From NCBI GenBank assembly GCA_026874595.1, contig CM049322.1, positions 39,922,840 to 39,986,839 on the forward strand: a stretch of 64,000 nt of DNA. The letters run 5' to 3'. Position 1 is the stretch's first letter. Every line of letters starts with the position of its first letter. Source of the DNA: Sipunculus nudus. Its lineage: Eukaryota; Annelida; Sipuncula; Golfingiida; Sipunculidae. Of this stretch, positions 1 to 12,015 are shown piece by piece. The notes under the pieces were generated by a model. It did not search any database, was not told the origin of the DNA, and was given only the letters and a program-made list of their open reading frames with translations. The position numbers and the translations under genes were made by a program.

Positions 1-420
1 TGGCCAAACTGAACCTAAGTGCCACATTTGTGGGAATTTTTTATCTCTTCTGAATTCTTCATTATTTTCTTTGGTGGACCAAGTTAGGCCAGATTTAACA
101 AGATTTTTGTTTTCAGAACATTTTGTTTAAAAAAAGATAGAGTAAAGGAAAAGGGTAAAATAGATGGTATAAAATATAAAAACAGTGTGAACTCTCAATC
201 AATTTTATTTATATAAATAATATGTATGATATTTTCCCATGCATATAAGTCATAAATAGAAATTTGCAGGTTTGTATATGAGAATTTAAGAATTCTGGCC
301 TAATATACCTGTATGTACTCAGAGACCCCATCTTAGTTTGGTTAAAATGTATTTTTGGAACTCCTGTCACAGCAGAGCCTGGAGTGCCTTGTTCAGCTGG
401 TAACGCTAAAATGGCTATAA
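1..420. other. Non-coding AT-rich DNA
   Basis: No gene, tandem repeat or element boundary is visible here. The sequence is AT-rich with short A and T runs, like the rest of the window's spacer or intron DNA. Confidence 0.5.
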
Positions 421-577
421 TGTAGGAAACAGTTTTTCAGTAGTTTTCAGTAATGGAACAGTTTTTAGTAAAACAGAGACATGAAAGGATCAGATGATTT
501 AGGAAACTGTTTTTGAGCAGTTCTAATAAATGGGGCAGTTTTTAGTGAACCGGTTACATGAAAGCCAGGTTTCTTGT
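421..577. repeat. Two-copy tandem duplication, 77-bp period
   Basis: The stretch starting TAGGAAACAGTTTTT at 423 recurs at 500 as TAGGAAACTGTTTTT. The copies continue in register through AGTTTTTAGT and the shared ACATGAAAG ending, at 77-bp spacing. They differ by many substitutions, so the duplication is old. No coding potential is seen. Confidence 0.6.
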
Positions 578-680
578 AATTTCCTGATAACAGGTTAAGA
601 AATTAAAGCCAGTATATCTAGTGCAAACTAAAACCATACCTGCAGGAATTATTTTCTGTTAAGGAATTGTATTCAGTGTA

Positions 681-855
681 CAGTAGGACCTCACTATTAC
701 GACCACCTTGGGGACTGACTAAAATGGTCATAATTTGGGGATGGTCATATTTGTGAAGTTCTAAATTACTTTGATCATATATTTTGGACCGAGAAAAGTA
801 GTCTTTATTGTGTGGGTGGTCACAATTGTTGGGTGGTTGCAAGGCGGGGTTATAA
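681..855. mobile_element. Pogo/Tigger-like MITE, degraded
   Basis: The left end reads CAGTAGGACCTCACTATTAC directly after a TA dinucleotide at 679-680. This is the usual look of pogo/Tigger (Tc1-mariner superfamily) termini, which begin CAGT and insert at TA. The right end near 832-855 reads GGTGGTTGCAAGGCGGGGTT, which matches the reverse complement of the left end with mostly transition differences, as expected from CpG decay. Subterminal GGTCAT/GGTCAC motifs occur on both sides. At about 175 bp it cannot encode a transposase, so it would be non-autonomous. The right boundary is approximate. Confidence 0.5.
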
Positions 856-2540
856 TATCATTTGATAGGGTAACACTTACTTTGTATTGTAATGCAAATG
901 CTGCAATATTATCAAATCATGGTTTTTATTTTTCACTTAAGAAAAATCACAACAACTGTCATCACAATTTTAATTTATTGTATATTTTCTCCCAAAGATA
1001 TATTTTTTTGTTGCTAACCTGTTCAGAACCTTAAACCCAATTTACCACTTCGTAATTTTACAATGCATGAAATACTTTAAAACTTTACTTTTTAATGGCA
1101 GATGGTAAAAGGTTTTTTGTTGATAATTTAATTTGTTTAACTAGATTTATATTTCTTAAGTGAGTTCTGCTGACGTCTGTACCTTTTAATGGTCCGTTGT
1201 AAGATAAGAGACCAAATTAAATTTAAGAATAGTTCTATTGAATGAGTAGTTATTGTAATGCACCCTTCTATTACAATGAGCAATGATAGAGGAAAAGGTG
1301 CAGATACCAACCTTTATAACTATCTCTAAATTGGATAACCTGCAAAAATGCAATATATATTATAAGGCGTTTGAGTAAATAGTAACTTTTTGATATTCGT
1401 AAATGCACCTACAAACATTCCTATTTTTACACACAAACAAGGGACCTATGGGTCACGGCGCTCAGCTGTTATATATGATTAAAAAATATGATTTAGGAAT
1501 GAGGCATATGCTGGTTTGGTGTGGTAATAAATATAAGCATTATTATGAGTTGTTGGTGTTTAGCTTATGTATGATTATGATATTATCTTTGGAGACAGGG
1601 AAGAGGATTGATTTCATTTATTTTATTAACAAATGGAGTACTATTGTCACACAGATTTTGACTTGGCCATATAACTTATAAGCAGAACATATGATATAAG
1701 AGTTTAACTATTTATTAAAAAAAATTACAAATATTGTCCCAAATATAATTTTTATTAAAAATAATAAGAGAATCTTATGATTTTTTAAAATGAAATATAA
1801 CTGAAATGATTATTAAAATAATATTAAAGAATATATTTATGAATGCATTCATGAATACATTTTGAAAGTATTTGGACTGGTATTCATATACTTTCATTTT
1901 TACCTGAATTCCAATTCTTTATGCAAGACATTTTATAATGGAGTACATATTCATATTCGTATTTAAATACAATTGCAAAGTTTTCCCACCATTACTGGCA
2001 TTTATTCAGTTTTCACCAAACAATTATGTTGAGAATCCAGAATATACAAAATTCACACATTTAAATTATGATCAAAAGTACCTGGTTTTATGGCTTTTAT
2101 TTATATTAAAAAAAAAAAATGTAATATATTCATTTTAGACTAATTTCACATCAATGTACACACTAGACACAGTAGGAATCTAGATTAATAATATCAACTG
2201 CATCTTTGTCTATCATTAATTTCCTTCATATGATCCCTAATGATTAGTAATGAATAATATGATTTACTTTTTTATCATTAAAATTGAACTGAAAAATACC
2301 ATAGGTGACTGCATGGTGTTATTTGGAGTACGTGACATTCTATCCATCGATACAAGATTCTTTTGTCATCAGTAACTGCAAGTTGATTTCCTGTTATTAT
2401 AAACTAACAAATTCTTTTTTATTTTTCTTTTATTTGTTATTAAAAAACAATAAAAATTTATTAATTTATTGTTAATTGTTATGTTGTTGGTTAAAACTAC
2501 TAGATGAGTTGGGTTGGACACCTGGATTAACTGTGGCTGG
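856..2540. other. Non-coding AT-rich DNA
   Basis: Very AT-rich sequence with A/T homopolymers. Short ORFs such as 1403-1681 (+) and 1938-2138 (+) look like chance openings: their composition is dominated by Ile, Phe, Leu and Tyr, and they have no splice sites or recognisable domain. Nothing else is seen. Confidence 0.5.
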
Positions 2541-2659
2541 CCATAAGCTGCCTACCTGCAACAGTGTATGGCTCGCCTCAAGCATGCATAATTTGCTGAA
2601 AGTTCAACAAGGTCAACATACAGGTGACTCAAGAGGGGCTGGAGAGAGTTAAGGTCTGA

Positions 2660-3950
2660 CATGGTCTCATAAAAACATTAATAAAAGCTACAATTTTTGG
2701 CCAATTTCTTTCAGCTTTCTAAACTATAAAGCTGAAATCCTTGTGTGCATGATATGAAAATTATATCAACCGTGCTCACAGGAAACAAATGTGCCATGGT
2801 CAAAGTTGGGCAAAATTTAAGGTACTAATTTTATATTTATACTAATCACATATAAAATTTGAAAAGTTCAGGACTAATTTGGGGTATTCAATTGAATCTT
2901 AATTAAATAATGTTACATCCCTGGCAAAAAAACTCTAGCTTCAGCAATCCCCTTGTTAAGGGTGTAAATATATTTCTTGATTTTTTACAAAGTGCATTAT
3001 GTTTGGGCCCATAACTTAAAACAATTACACAATACTGACATCATTTCTGGCATATGCATAGAGAATGTATAGAAAAATATGTATATTATATATGATTAAA
3101 GTCACATCAGTGGTTTTGATATTAGGCAGTCTTGAAGTGTAACAATGGGTTTTTAATGGAAAAATGAAGTTTTTCATTAATACCTCGAAGGTATTAAGTC
3201 CTAGTGACCAAATTCTTGGCATGGTAGGGAATTTTGGAGACATCTAATTGTATGCCAAATTTTAGGAACTGAGAGCTGAAGCTGGGGAGCTGAGCTCTTG
3301 CAAACTGCATAACACTAGCTTGATGTAAACAATTTGTTACATGGTGCTTGAAAACTTGAATAAAATCTACAGTTTTTGATCAACTGGTTTCAAATTTTTG
3401 GTGTTAACAGACAAAATGCTAACAAAAACATGCTGAGAAAATTAAATCCACAGTACTTACAGTAAAAAAACGTGCCATGGTCAAAGTTGGGCAAAATTTA
3501 GGGTACCAATTTTTTATTTTTGTTAATATTTTAAAAAATTTAAAAGATTTTGATCTAATTTTGGGTATACAATTTAATTTTGATAAATTAAAGTTATATT
3601 ACTGGGAAAAAAGTCCATAGCTTTAACAAGTTTTGTGTTAAGTGATCAAATATCTTTCCTGATTTTTTACAAAATGCATTATGTTTGGGCCCATAACTTT
3701 TTTAAATTATATAATACAGAAATAATTTCTGGCATGTACATAGGAACTATATAGAAGAATATTTATGGTAAATATGAGGGAAAACAGATGAGTGTTTTGA
3801 TATTAGGCAGTCCTGAAGTGTGAAAATAGGTTTTTAATAAAAAATTGAGGTTTTTCCTTAATTTCTCAAAGGAACGAAGTCGCAAAGACCCAGTTTTCGG
3901 CTTGGTAGGAGATCTTGGGGACATCTAACATTATGCTGAATTTTGGATTC
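2660..3950. repeat. Two-copy direct repeat, 681-bp period
   Basis: GTGCCATGGTCAAAGTTGGG occurs at 2791 and again at 3472, exactly 681 bp apart. The similarity runs on through TTTGGGCCCATAACTT, TTTTGATATTAGGCAGTC and GGCATGGTAGG/GGCTTGGTAGG, keeping the same spacing to the end near 3950. The copies are substantially diverged. The array leads directly into the GGAC microsatellite and hairpin at 3984-4081, so all three may be parts of one mobile element. ORFs inside it, such as 3025-3243 (-), are repeat shadows. Confidence 0.75.
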
Positions 3951-3983
3951 CTAGGTCTTACGGTTTCAAAACGTGCCACATCT

Positions 3984-4036
3984 ACGGACGGACGGACGGA
4001 CGGACGGACGGACGGACAGACGGACGGACGACGGAC
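3984..4036. repeat. (GGAC)n microsatellite
   Basis: About nine near-perfect copies of the tetramer GGAC/ACGG, interrupted once by ACAG and ending in an ACGACGG variant. It lies between the 681-bp repeat copies and the terminal hairpin. Similar GGAC tracts sit near the ends of repetitive elements in mollusc genomes, as far as I recall. Confidence 0.85.
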
Positions 4037-4052
4037 AATGGACCACGACTAT

Positions 4053-4081
4053 AGCTCAGATGACTTATAGTCAGCTGAGCT
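4053..4081. repeat. Element-terminal hairpin (13-bp stem)
   Basis: AGCTCAGATGACT (4053-4065) pairs with AGTCAGCTGAGCT (4069-4081), with one mismatch and a 3-base TAT loop. An A run follows. With the GGAC tract just upstream, it looks like the 3' end of a non-autonomous mobile element. The partner end was not found. Confidence 0.6.
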
Positions 4082-4089
4082 AAAAATCT

Positions 4090-5330
4090 CATGATCTGCA
4101 TTTGTGTGGTTCTTTTAGGTTTCAAGGTTCAAATGTTAAAGTTTATTTTATATTTCAAGTGAGACATGGATGAATGCATTATAACAGCTGATACAACTGA
4201 AGCCATCTGTATTGTAAGAAGACCTTTTGTCTCGATGTATTAAGACCATGCATGGCAGACATAGTAATGTCATAAGGAGACCATTTGTCTCATTTTAAGA
4301 ACACGGCAGACATAGTAATGTCATAAAGTACAATAAATGTTTTTTCATTGCCTATAATTGGGATGTTTCACAGTAATTATAACTTTCATTTAATTTGAAA
4401 TTTAAAAAAAACTCTTAATGGTATTAGAAGTGCATTCAAATAATAGGAATTACAGGCAGCTATGAAGCATTTATATTCATGTTTTTATAAAGTGTATAAT
4501 ATGATAATATGCTGTAAAATTGTCACATGGGAATCAAACAGAGCATGTAAATTTCAAATTAATGAGGGGTATAACAGGCATTGTGTAATTGCCAGTAACA
4601 AGCAATCAATCCAGTGCGGGTGAGAGGTGTATTTTCATATCTAAAGAACGCCATGATCTGTTAAACCCAACCAGTCAGGTGTAATGGGGAAATTGTGTCT
4701 CTGAATAATTTCCCGTTCCACCATGCAGAGGTATTGTTTGTTCCCAGCAGGGGGCATTGCCTGTGTGAAGATCAAGTATTGTTTATCTGTGATGAAGTCA
4801 TTTTTAATGGCAGAACAGCTGATGTTAGCATCACAGCCCTTTTTCTTTCTTCAGCATCCTTTGTAGTCGCTGATTATACCTTTGTTTTCGGCCCCATGGC
4901 TCTTTACGCTTTGTCTCTGTTTGTCGGGATTATACATTAGGAGCTAGCGAGGCATTGTCATTGAGTGTTTTAGTCCATTAATGAGCAATGACATCATGGC
5001 CACAAAAATAACAACATAGTCATTGCCTTCACTTGTTCGTAAACACAGCCTTGTGATTTCCAGCTAGCTGATGAGAAAATTGGAAGCGTTTTTGGGTTTG
5101 TTTGTTTTTTTTTTCCAAGATACCACACACCTTTAATTGAGCTTTAAAGGTATCGCCTTTCTGTGCTTCCCTGAAATGGCATGTTGAAGAATGATGTATG
5201 TATTTGAAAGTATTAACATCCTTTTGAGTTTGAAGAACTTTATGAATTTTCTTCTTCATGAAAAATTATAGATGGAATTATTGAGGAAAGAGTGCATCAG
5301 GATCTTGGACAGATAAAGCAATCATATTAT
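4090..5330. other. Non-coding DNA
   Basis: There are short direct repeats around 4215-4325, where the GACATAGTAATGTCATAA text appears twice about 60 bp apart. No coding exon is supported. The ORF at 4695-4940 (+) has no flanking splice signals. A CTCF-like motif inside it is listed separately. Confidence 0.45.
4744..4756 (+). promoter_or_regulatory. CTCF-like motif
   Basis: CCAGCAGGGGGCA fits the bilaterian CTCF core (CCASYAGRKGGCR) at every position. CTCF is an 11-zinc-finger insulator protein conserved across Bilateria. Whether the host's CTCF prefers this exact motif is not known from the sequence. Confidence 0.35.
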
Positions 5331-5367
5331 GATGGTGATGATGAGGATGATGATGATGATGATGATG
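5331..5367. repeat. (GAT)n microsatellite
   Basis: Trinucleotide GAT/ATG repeats with single interruptions. It does not lie in a supported coding frame. Confidence 0.85.
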
Positions 5368-6977
5368 GTAGTAATCTTTTACGATGTTAAGTCTTGATAT
5401 TATTTGCTCTGTAGAAACCATCAGTGTGATGGCAGAAAATCTCTGGAAAGCCAGTTATGAAACACGTTTTTCTGGAACTCATTCACATGTTCATTAGGCT
5501 GTTCTAAAGTGAGACAAGAAGGTCTGTAAGATGGATTGTTAAAATTTTTTTTTTTTTCTGGTGAACAATATTAAGATATATGTAATAAAACACAGTATTT
5601 TCAATTATAAGGGCAATGTATATTATGAATGATGAAAAACATTTTACTTTAAGCTCACCCGATTTTCAGTTTTATATGCACAAGACTTTGAATAATTCAG
5701 AAGTCAAACCCTGTTGTAAAACATCAGTGAGTATCTCTGCAGGTTTATCAGGAAGTTACCATTTCTCATTTGAGTCTCTCTTACCCACTCTTTGCCTTTT
5801 ACCACTAGGATACATCCTACCTATAATGAAATACTAAAAGAAATGTTACTTCAGTGTGTAATACATAAACTACAGTTAATTTCAATCCAGTTATCATTTA
5901 TCTTAGAGCAGACCCTCTGTAGGTGAAAGATTATGTTTAAATTGCATAGAATCATCAGTCCAAACCACCTGACTGTGTTCTTCATTTCTGCCAGTATTTT
6001 TTCACACCTGTTTCATTTGAGAGTGCCCTCCCTTGCTCACTGCATGGGCATATCTCAATTGCCAACTTGACAGGATGTGTACCCATTTGACTCTGGGTTA
6101 AAAAAGCAGGCTGTTGTGGTTAAGATCTTGGACAGGTGTCTGATAAAGAAACAGTGGCTAAGCGTTTTTTTAGCCATTGGTTGATACAATGGGTTCCTGT
6201 TGTTACTGGCAATACCTTTGCCAGGGCCAGTCTTATTGGGTATTATAAAAAACACAAGTAATTTAGGTAGTTGTACTTTTTGTTCATAGTTTATTTTTTA
6301 CATAATCCCCTATACTTCTTAGTCTTTTTCACATATATCCATTGGCCTTTATGTTTTATTCTACAGATTTTTTTACAGTACCGTCTTTTCTTTAGATATT
6401 TCCAGATTGAGGTCTGTTAAGTCTACATTTGTTCACTCCACATAAGAAGTCAAAACTAAGTAAAATGTACAAATGCTTGTTGTGCTTTACAAAATCATAT
6501 TTCATGTTTTATATAGGTAGCTAGTAGCAATTGGGACCACAGAGACATTTAAAACCTCTTAAAGACAAGTTACAAGAAACCTCCTTTAAAAAATAATGAA
6601 TCCAGACCGAGGAAAAAACATACATAAATAAAAAAAATACAAAGTATAAAAACTACTGCACAGTAATTACTGGTGGACTTTATAAGATGTCCACCCATTG
6701 CTAAATGTGAGTGCATTCAGTATGGCTTTTCTTGCGTCAGAGTTCCCATATAACATTTTGTTCAGAATTAAAAGAGAAGTCTTTGGCTTTTTTCTAAATG
6801 AGGACTTCAAGTCAAACCATCTTACCTTAAACTCTGCACAATTTTACTTTTACAATGTGAACCACACAGTACATGCAGAAACCTGAAGTCTGTATATGTA
6901 CTGCTATTGTAGGTGTAACTCTGATATGTCCATGCTTGTAAAAAGCTAAAATCCAGAGGCTTTAAAAGTATAAAATA
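5368..6977. other. Non-coding AT-rich DNA
   Basis: No repeat or exon is recognised. T runs occur near 5551, and A runs near 6580-6640. The ORFs at 5616-5837 (+), 6055-6255 (-) and 6698-6886 (+) lack splice context or domain character. Confidence 0.45.
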
Positions 6978-7164
6978 CAGAGGTTGATCCAGGATTTTGG
7001 AAAGCGAAAGGTCTAACCCATGAAAATTTAAAGAAACCCTAAAAAAGCGGTCCTCTTGTCCAGAAAGGAGGGGGTCCAGGTGGCAAAAATTGGTTTGAAG
7101 CCATAAAAAAAGGTTGCTGCAGCACAAAAGGGGGGGGGGTGTACCCCATCTGGATCCGCTACTG
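6978..7164. mobile_element. MITE with CAG...GGATCC-type termini
   Basis: The left end CAGAGGTTGATCCAGG and the right end CTGGATCCGCTACTG (7150-7164) are imperfect inverted repeats, 11 of 15 matching. The interior has G runs and GGGGTCC. The first 39 bases align with the sequence starting at 63532 at about 31 positions, so the window holds two copies of one family. No clear target-site duplication is visible. At 187 bp it is non-autonomous. The minus-strand ORFs crossing it are shadows. Confidence 0.6.
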
Positions 7165-7184
7165 ATATATATAAGTTGAGAGGT

Positions 7185-7387
7185 TGTAGTCTATTAGATA
7201 GCCTATTGGTGAAGGTGTTGGACCTCCATGGAAGAGGTCCTTGGTTCAAACACCACCTCGATGGTGTATGGTGAAATCTTGTCAGAACCTCATAAATTTG
7301 CTCTAAAATGTCTAATAGATACCTTCATTCTCATTCAATAGACACTGCCACCAAAACCCAATAGACCTATCCTTAGAAAAAAAAGCA
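7185..7387 (+). mobile_element. tRNA-derived SINE
   Basis: An A-box-like TAGCCTATTGGTGAAGG (7199-7215) is followed 28 bp later by a B-box-like GGTTCAAACACC (7243-7254), the internal RNA polymerase III promoter of a tRNA-derived head. The body runs to an A-rich tail (TTAGAAAAAAAAG, about 7374-7386). The tail motif TCATTCAATAGACACTGCCA recurs near 24258 with one change, showing that it is a repeat family. Exact ends are uncertain. Confidence 0.6.
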
Positions 7388-7509
7388 TGACCACATGGTC
7401 AAAGGTACAGTAATACCTGCAGTCAAGGAAAAAGATATATGTATCATGAATTACAAGTTAATTAGATTTGAAATGTTGTTTGCAAACTTGATATATGAAA
7501 GTACTGCAG

Positions 7510-7840
7510 GATGCTATGTTTATGGATTTTTTTGTGTCACTAGTTGTGCCTGGTGCAAGTTGTTTTCTACTGTCTAAAGGCATTAGAAAGTGGTTTCAGA
7601 ATGATGTTTTCTTTTGTGTTATTGATTGTGCCTGGTGCAAATTGTTTTTTTTTCTGTGTATAGGCATAAGGAAGTGATTACAGAATTTCTCTATGTATCA
7701 CTGATTGTTCCTAGGGCAAATTGTTTTCTACTGTGTATAGGCTTAAGGAATTGATTACAGGATGTCTTTTTGTATCACTGATTGTGCCTGGTGCACATTT
7801 ATTTCTGCTGTGTTTATGCATAATGAAGTTGTTTTAGAGG
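7510..7840 (+). repeat. Minisatellite, four copies of about 82 bp
   Basis: The phrase TGTGCCTGGTGCAAGTTGTTT recurs with small changes at 7545, 7627, 7706 and 7793. The unit also contains CTACTGTGTATAGGCATAAGG. Spacing is 82, 79 and 87 bp, so small indels have accumulated. The overlapping ORFs at 7395-7577 and 7495-7677 are shadows of the repeat. Confidence 0.75.
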
Positions 7841-9960
7841 GAAATCTGGGTAGATATACAGTCACAATTCCATCAAAGAAGTATTTTATGCATACCTATT
7901 TTACCTAGTAAAATAATGAGCAATTTCATGTAATTATATAAATTCCTTTATCAGCAGGGCTAGTTCAGTATTGCTCCTATATCCTTCCTCCAGACTGCAC
8001 AGTCCAGTTGGACCACATTTTACCACAGTGATTTCTAGCCTTTAATTGGCCTATACAGTTTACATGTGACCCACTGGTAATACACGCAGGCCACCTGGTA
8101 AACATTGACATACAAACTCGGGCAGGGAGCCGGTACGAAGGTGTGAGGAGCATGAGGCTGCTGTACTGGATGGAGCCAGCTGAATGAAGCAGTATTAGCC
8201 ATGATGGATTCAGGGGCAAGCTTACCTGACCCAGGTACCTCTAATTTGGTAGGTGGGTTGTGGGGGGGGGGGGGGGCAGTGATAGAAGATAAAGGCAGAG
8301 GCAGAGAGATATTGGGGAGCTTCAGGGGACAAGCCTGAAGGGATTGAAAATGACTTATTTATTTAATTTTATCTCATTTCACAAATTTTTGTTAAGTTTT
8401 TAAGAGAGAATCTACCTATTATAAAAGAGTTTGTGAAATAAAAATTGTCATCATTATATTTCATCTTATGGGTATCAGTAATTCAGAAATATTAAGATAT
8501 AAAGGTATAAAGGCTCAAGAGATGGATTCTTACATTAATTATTTTGTTATTAAATTAAAAGATACATTCTGTCAAAATTCTATTAAAAAGTAAACCAAAT
8601 AGCAGCTGTCAGAAGAATACTTTTCCACACTGTTTATAATAAATATTCTACCTATATGGTCAAGTGGAATGTGTGGAGGAGGGGGCTTTAGCAAAACCCA
8701 CACCCTCAAACTCCCCTGGCAGCAATTTCCAAAATTCCTTGATCCACTGCCAGTAAGGGATGCATTACAGTATTACTGAACAATCTGGTAAACTGATCAG
8801 AGAAGTTCTTCTAGGGAAGGAGGGATTCTGGTGTTTGCTACCGGAATTCAGGTTTTATAATCATCCTTATTAACATCCAAAAGGCAAACCATTTTCTTGA
8901 CTATAAAACATTTTTTAAGATTTCAAAAGATAGGGTCACAGTGTTTATAAACAGACTCCTGGGTCAAGCTCAGGTTGCCAAATTATATCACTTACTGCAT
9001 AATGCTGTGCCACATTTTCATACATATATACCTGTATTCATATAAGTACTACTGTTTACATAAACCATATCAATTATACCCTAACCAGATGCTGAGGTAT
9101 TTTGTTTTTATTTTTGTTTGTATGTCTATCAGTGTCTTTATAATAAAAGTTAATCAACAGATTTTGATGAAATGTTCTGGAGGTTTGGGCACTTAAAGTT
9201 TTGTGGTAATGTGGATCACCACAATATTTTTTTTTTATACTTTTGTGATATAGGGCATTCTCTTTATCCTAGCAGAGTGTCAGAACTATTCACTGGTATT
9301 AGGGCTGCATTTGTTCTGGAGTTCACCTGTGATCCAGCCATGGAGCTGATGAACCATGACACACTTTCCTCCATCTAGGCTTGCATAATTTCTGTAAAGC
9401 ACAATCCATGTGGAGGCATACCTGTGGTTTTGGACCACTCTCTCTGGTTATCAGAATTATGAACAAATTGGATAATGGTTCAGCATTAACCATGGTGGAG
9501 AGTAGAGTAACATGGGGGGGGGGGGGATAACTTTACTATCACTCTAGGGATTTTAACCCAACAATTTGACAACAATGCCTACCACCAACATACCCCACCC
9601 TTTCATCATGAACCCCTTCAGTATGGCATGTTATGTGAAGTGTCAGCTCTTCTGTTTGACATGATCAGCTCTGTGAGGTCTAGGTTTACGCCTCTCTCTG
9701 TTTGTGTATAAACATGAGTACAAACTGTGAAGCCTGGCACAGATATTGAAGTTATCAACTGTTATCTGATAAAGGTGTGTATATAAACAGAGACAAGAAA
9801 CTGATATAAAAAAAACTAATGGTTTTCCAAAATATATAAAGTGTATAATTACTTATTATAAAATAAAAATAAAACAAAAATAAATATGATAGATACTTTA
9901 AACACTTAAAATATATAAATAATACTTTGATAATAAAATTATATATATAGGGAAGGGTTA
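7841..9960. other. Non-coding DNA with two long G runs
   Basis: G homopolymers lie near 8260-8277 and 9514-9526. The block at 7960-8230 is less AT-rich and holds a minus-strand ORF (7977-8219) just after a CAG/GTAAGC-like donor on the minus strand (about 8219-8227), but no matching acceptor or protein similarity is evident. Nothing else is supported. Confidence 0.4.
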
Positions 9961-9971
9961 AGGAGATATTT

Positions 9972-10140
9972 GGGGCATTGTTGGTGCTGCATTATTGTTA
10001 GACAGCTGGACTGTTGTCTGTTAGGTTTTGGGTTTTCATCTTTGAATCACATTCAGACCATCCTCTGCAATAAGACCCCTGGCCAAAGTCTTAACCACAA
10101 GGGTCTACCCTCTCCACCTATATTCATGGGGGCCAACAAA
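9972..10140 (+). mobile_element. Degraded tRNA-derived SINE
   Basis: The tail reads GACCCCTGGCCAAAGTCTTAACCACAAGGGTCTACCCTCTCCACC (10075-10119, described in part). This parallels the reverse complement of the SINE at 29710-29866: CTAGCCAAAGTCTTTACCAC followed by AAGGGT and CTCTCTC. The head has a worn A box (GCATTATTGTTAGACAG) and a worn B box. The ORFs crossing it on both strands (9970-10284, 10053-10262) are shadows. Confidence 0.5.
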
Positions 10141-10289
10141 TGGAGAAATAATATGGGATATTGCCAATGCAGTCTCATGTACGTGTTGATGGAGGAGAAA
10201 AATGGAGTCAAGGGTGATTCAGCTGGATATTCATTAGCAAAGATGAAATTGACTATACCCACTTACGCTATAAATTCAATTTAATGTAA

Positions 10290-11850
10290 ATATTGAATAA
10301 ATATTGTAGTGTTTTGTTCTCATATTCCAGCAATACTTTTAATACAACATAATAAATAAAAACTACGTGGATGGCCGGAAATGAAAAGCTTAGCACACAC
10401 ACAGCCATGTTGAACAAATGGGCAGGTCAGGCTGGACACTAGAGGTGCTGGTTGTATGTCTGCAGTTTTTCAGGCAGACGGTCTTTTACTACCTCCACAC
10501 TAGAGAGTATCAGTATTAGCGATATCCTGTATTACTCTATAATGCCTATTAAAGCCATGTGTTCCCCAGGAGGCTGAGAACAGATACATGAATGAACCCT
10601 CTTGAGAGACCAAGAAGGCAAATTAAATGTGAAGTCAGATGAGATTACCAGCTTCTGTGGCTTATGGGTAGAGTATAATACTTAAAGCAATGAGATAGTG
10701 AATTGAATTTCAGTCGAGGAGCGGTGATATTTTCTCTTCTCAAATGCAAGCTCAATGGGAAGGCTGTGCCCAATGGCCACATTTCACTCACAGGTGTGTA
10801 TGCCTTTTGCGGGTTCCTTGGTGGTATCACCCAACAATGGGGATGATTACATACCCAGGGCCCACAGGTACAGGAATCACCAGGCCCGTTTAAAACTAGC
10901 TGTGACAACCCGACTCAGCACGTGGGCTGGTAAGCCTACTTAAGTCATGATACAAGCAATATCGAGGAATGCATCGCAGTGGTCTTCCATCATGTTACAT
11001 TCGTATTGTGGTAAACCGCCTGTAATCTTAACATTAGGCTACGAATGATGAATTAACGCAACAGAATACATGTGAACTCACAATCCAAACTGAAACCCCG
11101 TCTCAATTTGGTGTTGTTAGAAAGTATACTAAAAATGCTAACAGGTAGTCTAGTTTATGTCAACTGACAGTGTACCTGTAGGCCATGAGGCATCAAAAAT
11201 GATGAAAATATTTGCAACCTCATGGGGTCTTATAATGTGTTCCTCAGACCTAGATATAACAGCACTCTGACAGTGACAGCCAGAAATCTGGTCATAATGT
11301 CAGAAAGCCGATATGGCACTAGTATAACACCAGGATATAAAACCGTTGAGAGGAAGCGTGTGATTCGTACCACCCTGTCATGTAGTCAGAAACTGGAATT
11401 GAATTCTGTAGGTGTTTACATATACTTAGTTAAGCTAGCATTCAAAATTAGGTGGTTACCTCCTACAAAAATATAGAAAATAAAAAAAGTCAGATGATAC
11501 TGATATGGTCAGTGACAACAGAGTGTAAGTGCAAACTTAACCACCTGGCTTTTTATACATTAGAAACTACTAAAGTACATAATGTAAGTACAGCTAGTGA
11601 ACAGTACATTAGGACAATATGAGTAAAGTACTGGTGTCATCTGAAGAGTTAAGTTTGAGTGGATGTTTATGTGCATGTATGTACAGAGAGAGTAAGAGTG
11701 ACATACAGATCATTTCTTATGTTTGACATGTGGGTAAACAGATTGGTCAACTATAAATGTGGCAGGGATATTGACATTGATAGGAATAGACACTATGTGT
11801 GACCCTCTAATGTCATATGCCTTAGTTATGTATATCTTAGCACACACGTA
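10290..11850. other. Non-coding DNA
   Basis: No repeat or exon is recognised. The block at 10640-10945 is less AT-rich, with ORFs open on both strands but no splice signals. It could be regulatory or a decayed repeat. Confidence 0.4.
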
Positions 11851-11854
11851 AGTA

Positions 11855-11920
11855 AATACAGATATGTGATAGGCAGATTTCCATTTACTTACAGATATGC
11901 GATAGGCAGATTTCCATATC
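11855..11920. repeat. Two-copy tandem repeat, 32-bp period
   Basis: ACAGATATGTGATAGGCAGA and ACAGATATGCGATAGGCAGA follow each other at 32-bp spacing, both continuing TTTCCAT. The one mismatch suggests a fairly recent duplication. Confidence 0.75.
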
Positions 11921-12015
11921 ACATTCAAGTGATATAATGTTATCATATTTTAAATTCCCCCATTTTCATTCAGTCAGGGCCACGGTGTATAAGAGACAAT
12001 ATAAGGACCTATCCT

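Noticed and set aside
8219-8260. Strong minus-strand donor CAG/GTAAGC with a possible 15-bp microexon
   Set aside because: The acceptor would lie at the edge of a G homopolymer and no coding frame is supported.
10660-10735. tRNA-like text with a GGGTAGAG A-box-like word
   Set aside because: The B box is missing the invariant GTTC context and no cloverleaf forms by eye.
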